From the NCBI GenBank assembly GCA_035656335.1, contig DASRSS010000334.1, forward strand, positions 1-5,558: a stretch of 5,558 nucleotides of DNA, read 5' to 3'. Within the stretch, counting starts at the first letter, position 1, and every line of letters starts with the position of its first letter. The notes below the pieces were generated by a model. It was not told the origin of the DNA, searched no databases, and saw only the letters and a program-made list of their open reading frames with translations. A program made the position numbers and the translations under genes. The DNA is from DASRSS01 sp035656335 (lineage in GTDB: Bacteria > Actinomycetota > Actinomycetes > Mycobacteriales > Jatrophihabitantaceae). Below are positions 1 through 4,691 of the stretch, piece after piece.

Positions 1-690
1 AGCCGCGCCGGCGGTGGACGTCCGCAGCACCGGCGCGCCCATCCGGACGGACACCGCGCCGGCCGCGGCGAACGTCGCGAGCTCGTCGTCGGCGATGCCG
101 CCCTCGGGGCCCACGACGACGATCACGTCACCGTCCGCGGGCAGCGGCACCGCAGGAAGCGGTTCGGACCCCGCCTCGTGCAGCACCAGCCCGGTGGACG
201 ACTCGATCCGCACGGCCACGTCGGCCGTCCGGGCGAGCGGCGCTACCTCAGGAACCCGGGGCCGCCGGCTCTGCTTCGCCGCCTCGGCCGCGGTGCGGCG
301 CCACTTGGCCAGCGCCTTGTCGCCGCGCGGGCCGTGCCACTGCGCGATCGAACGGGACGCGGCCCACGGCACGATCTCGTCGACACCCAGCTCGGTGAGC
401 ACCTCGACGGCAAGCTCCGCACGCTCGCCCTTCGGGAGCGCCTGCACGACGACCAGGCGCGGGGACGGTTCGGGTTCGGCGCGGCGCGATTCGACGTTCA
501 GCGCCAGGCCCTCGGGCAATACGTGGGCGACCACGCACTCGAGCACGGTGCCGCGCCCGTCGCCGACCAGCAGCCGCTCCCCCGGTCCGAGCCGCTTGAC
601 GCGCGCCGCGTGCCGTCCCTCGTCCCCCGTCAGCTCGAGCTCATCGCCCACCGGCAACGCGTCGACGAGGAACAGCGGCAGCGTGCTCAT
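1..690 (-). CDS. rsmE: 16S rRNA (uracil-1498-N3)-methyltransferase RsmE, 3' end cut by the window
   Basis: RsmE methylates N3 of U1498 in 16S rRNA of the assembled 30S subunit, using SAM; it is a cytoplasmic dimer of the SPOUT (trefoil-knot) class. The frame is open for 230 codons from the ATG at 690 to base 1. The N-terminal PUA-like part contains HAARVKRLGPGE. The central part carries the family-typical ALPKGERAELAVEVLTELG (K87 in KGER) and AAKQSRR (137-143). The knot region has GPEGG (194-198) and LRTST (222-226), which form the SAM-binding loops. Family members are about 240-260 residues long, so only some 15-20 C-terminal residues are missing. The ATG overlaps the dnaJ2 stop as ATGA, implying translational coupling within one operon. 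The identification is based on motifs and on the conserved hrcA-dnaJ2-rsmE order, and is very secure. Confidence 0.95.
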   Translation of the reverse strand, partial: MSTLPLFLVDALPVGDELELTGDEGRHAARVKRLGPGERLLVGDGRGTVLECVVAHVLPEGLALNVESRRAEPEPSPRLVVVQALPKGERAELAVEVLTELGVDEIVPWAASRSIAQWHGPRGDKALAKWRRTAAEAAKQSRRPRVPEVAPLARTADVAVRIESSTGLVLHEAGSEPLPAVPLPADGDVIVVVGPEGGIADDELATFAAAGAVSVRMGAPVLRTSTAGAA

Positions 691-1829
691 CGGAACGCGT
701 CGCGCACCTTGCCGAAGCGGCCGCTCTTCTTCGTCACCGCCGACACGTCCTCGTCGCGCAGCGCGGCCAGCTCACGCAGCAGCCGTTCCTGCTCGTCGTC
801 CAGCCGCGTGGGCGTGCGCACCTCGATGTGCACGTGCAGGTCACCGCGCGCCGAGCTGCGCAGCCGGGGCACGCCACGCCCGCGCAGCGTCTGTTCGCTG
901 CCGCTCTGTGTGCCCGCGCGGATCTCGAGCTTCTCCTCGCCGTCGAGCGTGGTGAGCACCAGGTCGGTGCCCAGCGCCGCGGCGGTCATCGGTACCGCGA
1001 CCGTGCAGTGCAGGTCCGCGCCGTCGCGCACGAACACGTCGTGGGGCTTCTCGGACACCTCGACGTACAGGTCGCCGGCCGGCCCGCCGCCGGGACCGAC
1101 CTCGCCCTGCCCCGACAGCCGGATCCGCATGCCGTCCTCGATGCCGGCGGGGACGTCGACGGTGATCGTGCGCCGGGTGCGGACGCGTCCCTCGATGCCG
1201 CAGGTCGGGCACGGCGACGTGATCTGCTCGCCGGTGCCGCCACACGCGGTGCAGGCGCGGGTGGTCATCACCTGGCCGAGGAACGAGCGCTGCACGGTCT
1301 GGATCTCGCCGGTGCCGCCACACGTCGCACAGGTCTGCGGGCTGGTGCCCGGCGCGCAACCGGAACCGGTGCAGGTGCTGCACAGCACCGCGGTTTCCAC
1401 GTTCAGCTCCTTGCGCACGCCGAACGCGGCCTCCTCCAGCGTCAGCGAGAGCTGCAGCAGCGCGTCGCTGCCCGGACGGACCCGGCTGCGCCGACCGCGG
1501 CCGCCCGCCCCACCGAACCCCGTGCCGCCGCCGAAGAACGCCTCGAACACGTCGCCGAAACCGCCGAAGCCGGCGAACGGATTGCCGGCCGAGCCCTGGC
1601 CCTGCGACAGCGGGTCGCCGCCGAGATCGACGATGCGGCGCTTCTCCGGGTCGGACAGCACCTCGTACGCGGTGGTCACGGCCTTGAACTTGTCCTGCGC
1701 ATCCGGGTCCGGGTTGACGTCCGGGTGCAGCTCGCGCGCCAGCTTCCGGTAGGCGCGCTTGAGCTCCTCGGGCGTCGCGTCCTTGCGCACGCCGAGCAGC
1801 CCGTAGTAGTCGCGTGGGGTCTCAGCCAC
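687..1829 (-). CDS. dnaJ2: Molecular chaperone DnaJ (DnaJ2-type Hsp40 co-chaperone)
   Basis: This type I Hsp40 presents unfolded clients to DnaK and stimulates its ATPase through the J-domain. The protein has 380 residues, normal for the family. The J-domain covers about 7-70, with the essential HPD at 35-37. A Gly/Phe-rich linker follows at about 78-112 (NPFAGFGGFGDVFEAFFGGG). The cysteine-rich zinc domain has CxxC pairs at 150/153, 167/170, 193/196 and 207/210, and two beta-rich substrate-binding domains fill the C-terminal part. The first three zinc motifs are CxxCxGxG. The fourth reads CPTCGIEG, with Ile212 where Gly is usual. The GTG start at 1829 is preceded by GAGGA six bases upstream. 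The gene lies directly after hrcA, and position in the hrcA cluster marks it as the second actinobacterial DnaJ rather than the dnaK-grpE-linked copy. A CIRCE operator just upstream suggests heat-inducible repression by HrcA. Confidence 0.96.
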   Translation of the reverse strand: MAETPRDYYGLLGVRKDATPEELKRAYRKLARELHPDVNPDPDAQDKFKAVTTAYEVLSDPEKRRIVDLGGDPLSQGQGSAGNPFAGFGGFGDVFEAFFGGGTGFGGAGGRGRRSRVRPGSDALLQLSLTLEEAAFGVRKELNVETAVLCSTCTGSGCAPGTSPQTCATCGGTGEIQTVQRSFLGQVMTTRACTACGGTGEQITSPCPTCGIEGRVRTRRTITVDVPAGIEDGMRIRLSGQGEVGPGGGPAGDLYVEVSEKPHDVFVRDGADLHCTVAVPMTAAALGTDLVLTTLDGEEKLEIRAGTQSGSEQTLRGRGVPRLRSSARGDLHVHIEVRTPTRLDDEQERLLRELAALRDEDVSAVTKKSGRFGKVRDAFR

Positions 1830-1835
1830 GAGCCG

Positions 1836-1840
1836 TCCTC
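1836..1840 (-). promoter_or_regulatory. Ribosome binding site of dnaJ2
   Basis: GAGGA on the minus strand lies six bases before the GTG at 1829. It supports this GTG as the start, which also gives the normal short N-terminus ahead of the J-domain (DYYGLLGV). Confidence 0.75.
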
Positions 1841-1848
1841 AAAGATCT

Positions 1849-1877
1849 ACTGGCACTCGCGGTCGTCGAGTGCCAGT
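1849..1877 (-). promoter_or_regulatory. CIRCE operator (HrcA binding site) upstream of dnaJ2
   Basis: A perfect inverted repeat with arms ACTGGCACTC (1849-1858) and GAGTGCCAGT (1868-1877) is separated by exactly nine bases. The CIRCE consensus is TTAGCACTC-N9-GAGTGCTAA. Nine bases of each arm align with it, and the core GCACTC/GAGTGC is intact; the two differences are T-to-C and A-to-G changes plausible in a GC-rich genome. HrcA, the repressor that binds CIRCE, is encoded immediately upstream in this window, which makes the assignment strong. The site lies about 20 bases before the dnaJ2 start and inside the predicted leader, so it could block initiation at a local promoter, roadblock readthrough from hrcA, or fold as a stem in the mRNA. 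Confidence 0.93.
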
Positions 1878-1879
1878 CC

Positions 1880-1885
1880 AGTGTA
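1880..1885 (-). promoter_or_regulatory. Possible -10 box for a dnaJ2-rsmE promoter
   Basis: TACACT on the minus strand fits the actinobacterial TANNNT -10 pattern. It would place the transcription start near 1873, inside the CIRCE operator, which is a sensible repression geometry. I see no convincing -35 hexamer 16-19 bases upstream, where the sequence is the GC-rich end of hrcA. The call is tentative. Confidence 0.4.
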
Positions 1886-1898
1886 CGAAAGCCGCGGC

Positions 1899-2918
1899 TC
1901 ACCGCTCCGCGATCAACTCGCCGACGTAGCGCGCCACCGCCGCGACCCGGGCCATGGTGTGCGCGTAGTCCATCCGCCGCGGGCCGAGCACGCCCACCGC
2001 GCCGAGCGACGCGCCGCCGATGCCGTAGCCGGTTGTGACCAGCGATGTGCTGGTGAACGCCTCGTGCTCGTTCTCGTTGCCGATGCGGACGACGACGTTC
2101 GTGGTGGCCACCGCCTGGTCCAGCAGCTTGAGCAGCACCACCTGTTCCTCCAGCGCCTCGAGCACCGGACGCATCGCCGGGAAGTCGAGCGCGTGCTCGG
2201 TCAGGTTGGCCGTCCCGCCGAGAACCACCCGGTCGCTGTGCTGCTCGGCGAGCGTCTCGAGCAGCACCGTGCTCAGGGTGGCCAGCAGCCCGCGCAGCTC
2301 CGGCGGGATCTCGTTCGGCAGGTCGCCGATGATCGCGGGCGCGTCGGCGAGCGCGCGATCACGCAGCCGCGCGTTGAGCGTCGCGCGCAGGTCCGCCACC
2401 GCGTCCGCCGTGACCGGTGCGGGCAGCTCGACAACCCGCTGCTCGACGCGGCCGGTGTCGGTGATCAGCACCAGCATCAGGCGCGCGGATGACAGCGAGA
2501 CGAGTTCCAGGTGCCGCACCTGCGAGCGCGACAGCGACGGGTACTGCACGACGGCCACGTTGCGGGTCAGCTGCGCCAGCGTGCGCACCGCGCGGTGCAG
2601 CACGTCGTCCAGGTCGACCGCGCCGTCGAGGAACGTCTGGATCGCGCGGCGCTCGGCGGACGACAGCGGCTTGAGGTCGGTCAGCCGATCGACGAACATC
2701 CGGTAGCCGGCATCGGTCGGGATCCGTCCGGCGCTGGTGTGCGGCTGCGCGATCAGGCCCTCCTCCTCGAGGACGGCCATGTCGTTGCGGATCGTCGCCG
2801 GGGACACGCCCAGGTTGTATCGGTCGGCGAGCGTCTTGCTGCCCACCGGCTCGTTGGTCGAGATGAAGTCCGAGACGATCGCGCGCAGCACCTCGAGCTT
2901 GCGATCTTCGGGCGTCAC
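1899..2918 (-). CDS. hrcA: Heat-inducible transcription repressor HrcA
   Basis: HrcA is a dimeric cytoplasmic repressor that binds CIRCE operators and depends on GroEL for its active form, which links chaperone load to heat-shock gene expression. The protein has 339 residues, the family's normal length. The N-terminal winged helix-turn-helix spans about 22-75, including PVGSKTLADRYNLGVSPATI and RNDMAVLEEEGLI, followed by the family signature TSAGRIPTDAGYR (61-73). The GAF-like central part and the C-terminal GPRRMDY (312-318) are also typical. The GTG start at 2918 is chosen because GGAGG lies seven bases upstream and the product then begins like other actinobacterial HrcA proteins. It is the first gene of the minus-strand cluster hrcA-dnaJ2-rsmE. 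No CIRCE is visible in front of hrcA itself; the only one in the window is in front of dnaJ2. Confidence 0.97.
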   Translation of the reverse strand: MTPEDRKLEVLRAIVSDFISTNEPVGSKTLADRYNLGVSPATIRNDMAVLEEEGLIAQPHTSAGRIPTDAGYRMFVDRLTDLKPLSSAERRAIQTFLDGAVDLDDVLHRAVRTLAQLTRNVAVVQYPSLSRSQVRHLELVSLSSARLMLVLITDTGRVEQRVVELPAPVTADAVADLRATLNARLRDRALADAPAIIGDLPNEIPPELRGLLATLSTVLLETLAEQHSDRVVLGGTANLTEHALDFPAMRPVLEALEEQVVLLKLLDQAVATTNVVVRIGNENEHEAFTSTSLVTTGYGIGGASLGAVGVLGPRRMDYAHTMARVAAVARYVGELIAER

Positions 2919-2925
2919 CGCGATA

Positions 2926-2930
2926 CCTCC
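2926..2930 (-). promoter_or_regulatory. Ribosome binding site of hrcA
   Basis: GGAGG on the minus strand, seven bases before the GTG at 2918, is a strong Shine-Dalgarno match and fixes the start of hrcA. Confidence 0.8.
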
Positions 2931-2960
2931 GTCCCCTGGCGGCTCGAACCTTTCACGTCC

Positions 2961-2966
2961 AGCTTA
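2961..2966 (-). promoter_or_regulatory. Possible -10 box for hrcA
   Basis: TAAGCT on the minus strand fits TANNNT and would start a transcript near 2954, leaving a leader of about 36 bases that contains the GGAGG site. No good -35 hexamer is visible. A 10-base palindrome (2970-2979) lies just upstream, in the spacer position. The assignment is based on pattern only. Confidence 0.35.
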
Positions 2967-3009
2967 GATCGACCGGTCGCGGCGCACCCGGCGATCACGG
3001 GCCGCCCAC

Positions 3010-3015
3010 TAAAGT
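3010..3015 (+). promoter_or_regulatory. Possible -10 box giving a leaderless transcript of the small gene
   Basis: TAAAGT ends six bases before the GTG at 3022. In actinobacteria a TANNNT box at this distance puts the transcription start on the first base of the start codon. There is also no convincing Shine-Dalgarno sequence in front of this GTG, as expected for leaderless mRNA. No clear -35 box is seen. Confidence 0.55.
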
Positions 3016-3021
3016 CGGGAC

Positions 3022-3336
3022 GTGATTTTCAAAGCGGTGGGCAGCGGTCGACCTTATCCCGACCACAAGTTCTCCGCGCGGGACTGGGCGGCCGTCCCGC
3101 CGCGGACGGTCCGACTGGACGAGCTGACCACCACCAAGCGCGAGATGGCGCTGGATCACCTGCTCGACGACGACTCCACGTTCTACGGCGACCTGTTCCC
3201 GCACGCCGTGCAGTGGCGCGGCGAGCTGTACCTGGAGGACGGCCTGCACCGCGCGCTGCGCGCCGCGCTGCAGAACCGGCACACCCTGCACGTCCGGGTC
3301 CTGGATCTGGACGCGCTTAAGCCCGATCCGCGCTGA
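3022..3336 (+). CDS. Conserved actinobacterial small protein, possible ParB/sulfiredoxin-like fold (Rv2375-like)
   Basis: This 104-residue soluble protein has no signal peptide or membrane segment, and its function is not known to me. It sits divergently from hrcA. From memory it resembles the M. tuberculosis protein Rv2375, which has the same position; automatic pipelines may label such proteins VapB-family antitoxin, but no PIN toxin gene lies beside it here. The order of elements VRLDEL (30-35), a helix with LDHLL, DSTFYGDLFPHAVQW (51-65), LYLEDGLHRALRAAL (69-83) and HVRVLDLD (90-97) resembles a minimal ParB N-terminal or sulfiredoxin-like domain. There, a (D/G)GxHR..AA helix is followed by a V.V strand. 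That is inference from pattern, not a search. The GTG start is chosen because the protein then opens with MIFKAV-like residues, and because of the leaderless promoter. Coding is certain by conservation of position and composition; the role is open. Confidence 0.85.
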   Translation: MIFKAVGSGRPYPDHKFSARDWAAVPPRTVRLDELTTTKREMALDHLLDDDSTFYGDLFPHAVQWRGELYLEDGLHRALRAALQNRHTLHVRVLDLDALKPDPR

Positions 3337-3350
3337 CCTGCACCTCGCGA

Positions 3351-3371
3351 CCGGCCCAAAGAAGAGGCCGG
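3351..3371 (+). terminator. Hairpin after the small gene, candidate terminator
   Basis: CCGGCC (3351-3356) and GGCCGG (3366-3371) form a 6-bp all-GC stem with a 9-base A-rich loop, 14 bases after the stop codon at 3336. There is no T tract behind it, so it would be a terminator of the U-less kind proposed for actinobacteria. Confidence is moderate because stems of this size occur by chance in GC-rich DNA. Confidence 0.45.
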
Positions 3372-3400
3372 ATCACTCGGCGCAGACCGCAAGCTCGCTC

Positions 3401-3433
3401 CGCTCGCGCGGGCGCGGGCTCTTCGCGCGAGCG
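3401..3433. repeat. 10-bp perfect inverted repeat in the convergent gap
   Basis: CGCTCGCGCG (3401-3410) and CGCGCGAGCG (3424-3433) are exact reverse complements around a 13-base spacer. In RNA from either strand they would form a very stable GC stem. The repeat lies midway between the ends of the small gene and hemW, so it could act as a bidirectional terminator. It has no T tract. Confidence 0.5.
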
Positions 3434-3458
3434 CTCATCGCGCGGGGAGTCACCCAGG

Positions 3459-3477
3459 CAACTGACTTCGTCAGTTG
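3459..3477 (-). terminator. Short-loop hairpin overlapping the hemW stop codon, candidate terminator
   Basis: CAACTGAC (3459-3466) and GTCAGTTG (3470-3477) form an 8-bp perfect stem with a 3-base loop. The stem includes the hemW stop codon (TGA, 3473-3471), so the hairpin straddles the end of the reading frame. The stem is AT-richer than its surroundings, which makes chance formation less likely. No T run follows on the minus strand. It could also act as a 3' mRNA-stabilising structure. Confidence 0.5.
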
Positions 3478-4691
3478 AGTAGTTCCCTGACCACGGCGTC
3501 GGCCATGAGGCGGCCGCGCTGGGTGAGCACGATGCGCCCGGACGACAGCGCCGGGTGCTCGACCAGACCCCAGCCGGCCAGCTGCCGGGTGACCGTCTCG
3601 GCCGACTCGGGCAGGTCGTCCAGTGACAGGCCTTCGCGCAACCGCACCCCGAGCATGACGCGTTCGGTGAACCGGGCGCGCTCGTCGAGCGTCTCGCGGC
3701 CGGCGGCCGGGCTCGCGCCGGACTCGACCAGCGCCGCGTAGCGGGCCGGGTGCTTGACGTTCCACCAGCGAATCTCGCCCACGTGGCTGTGCGCGCCCGG
3801 CCCGAAGCCCCACCAGTTCGCGTCCCGCCAGTACAGCTCGTTGTGCTGGCAGCGTCCCGCCTCGGACGTCGCCCAATTGGACACCTCGTACCACTCGAAG
3901 CCCGCGGCGGTCAGCGTCTCGTCGGCCATCACATAGCGGTCAGCGAGCACGTCGTCGTCCGGCGGCGGGACGATGCCGCGCGCGACCTGCCTGGCCAGCG
4001 CCGTCCCCTCCTCGACGACGAGCGCGTACGCGCTGATGTGATCGGGCCCGGCGGCGACGGCGGCGTCGAGCGAGGCCTGCCAGTCGGCGTCCGTCTCGTG
4101 CGGCGCGCCGTAGATCAGGTCCAGGTTGACGTGCTCGAAGCCGGCGGCACGCGCCTCGGCGACGGCCTCCTCGGGACGGCCCGGCCGGTGCTGCCGGTCC
4201 AGCACCTCGAGCACGCGCGGCACCGCGGACTGCATGCCGATCGACACACGGGTGAACCCCGCCTCGCGCAGCCGCGCGAAGTAGCCGGGCGTCACCGTCT
4301 CCGGGTTCGCCTCGGTCGTGATCTCGGCGCCGGCCGCGAGCCCGAACCGCTCGCGGATCTCGGCGATCACCACGCCCAGGTGCTCGGCCGGCAGCAGCGT
4401 CGGCGTCCCGCCGCCGAAGAAGACCGTGCTGACCTCGGGCACCCGTCCGCCGAGGACGTCCGCGGCGAGCCGCACCTCGTGCAGCAGCGTGTCGGCGTAA
4501 CCGCCCTGGCTCACGCCGGCGCCGAGCTCCGTGGCCGTGTAGGTGTTGAAGTCGCAGTAGCCGCAGCGGGTCCGGCAGAACGGCACGTGCACGTAGACGC
4601 CGAACGGGGTCGTGCCCGCGGACTCGAGCGCCGTGCGCGGCAGCACCCCCGTCGTCGGGGCGGGATCACCTTGAGGCAGGGCTGACGGCAC
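3471..4691 (-). CDS. hemW: HemW (radical-SAM haem-binding protein, formerly called HemN-like oxygen-independent coproporphyrinogen III oxidase)
   Basis: HemW proteins carry a radical-SAM [4Fe-4S] cluster and bind and transfer haem; unlike HemN they are not thought to act as coproporphyrinogen oxidase. From the GTG at 4691 the protein has 406 residues. It opens with PSALPQGDPAP, followed by YVHVPFC and the cluster motif CRTRCGYC (Cys39, 43, 46), then GGGTPT (93-98), ANPE (128-131) and SIGMQS (150-155). HNELYW and GFGPGAHS follow, and a small winged-helix-like C-terminal domain ends with RGRLMADAVV. CxxxCxYC directly followed by DF, not CNV, and the HNxxYW segment favour HemW over HemN. A longer frame from a GTG at 4730 would add 13 residues (MECAICPGGR...) that do not look like the family's N-terminus, and neither start has a good Shine-Dalgarno site. 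The start overlaps the end of the upstream MFS gene by 26 bp, so translation is probably coupled to it. Confidence 0.94.
   Translation of the reverse strand: MPSALPQGDPAPTTGVLPRTALESAGTTPFGVYVHVPFCRTRCGYCDFNTYTATELGAGVSQGGYADTLLHEVRLAADVLGGRVPEVSTVFFGGGTPTLLPAEHLGVVIAEIRERFGLAAGAEITTEANPETVTPGYFARLREAGFTRVSIGMQSAVPRVLEVLDRQHRPGRPEEAVAEARAAGFEHVNLDLIYGAPHETDADWQASLDAAVAAGPDHISAYALVVEEGTALARQVARGIVPPPDDDVLADRYVMADETLTAAGFEWYEVSNWATSEAGRCQHNELYWRDANWWGFGPGAHSHVGEIRWWNVKHPARYAALVESGASPAAGRETLDERARFTERVMLGVRLREGLSLDDLPESAETVTRQLAGWGLVEHPALSSGRIVLTQRGRLMADAVVRELLN

Noticed and set aside
178..1752. 524-codon open frame on the + strand opposite rsmE and dnaJ2
   Set aside because: It encodes a Ser/Pro/Arg-rich product without domains and is wholly antisense to conserved genes; a shadow frame.
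1830..1898. HspR-type HAIR operator (CTTGAGT-N7-ACTCAAG) near the chaperone genes
   Set aside because: I looked in both promoter gaps and found no such repeat; only CIRCE is present.
1890..1899. Palindrome AGCCGCGGCT at the end of hrcA
   Set aside because: It has no loop, partly lies in the hrcA stop region and is GC-rich; it is likely chance and has no clear role.
828..2492. 554-codon open frame on the + strand across dnaJ2, the gap and hrcA
   Set aside because: It lies antisense to two certain genes, crosses their intergenic gap and CIRCE, and encodes a low-complexity Arg/Ala/His-rich product with no recognisable domain; it is a GC-bias shadow.
2511..3320. 269-codon + strand frame from inside hrcA into the small gene
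   Set aside because: It is antisense to hrcA and then out of frame with the conserved 104-residue protein, which explains the region much better.
3022..3336. Reading the small gene as a VapB antitoxin of a toxin-antitoxin pair
   Set aside because: No PIN-domain or other toxin gene is adjacent; the neighbours are hrcA (divergent) and hemW (convergent), and no ribbon-helix-helix or AbrB-like N-terminus is visible.
3750..4685. 311-codon open frame on the + strand opposite hemW
   Set aside because: It is antisense to a clearly conserved hemW, with biased Arg/Val/His composition and no motif.
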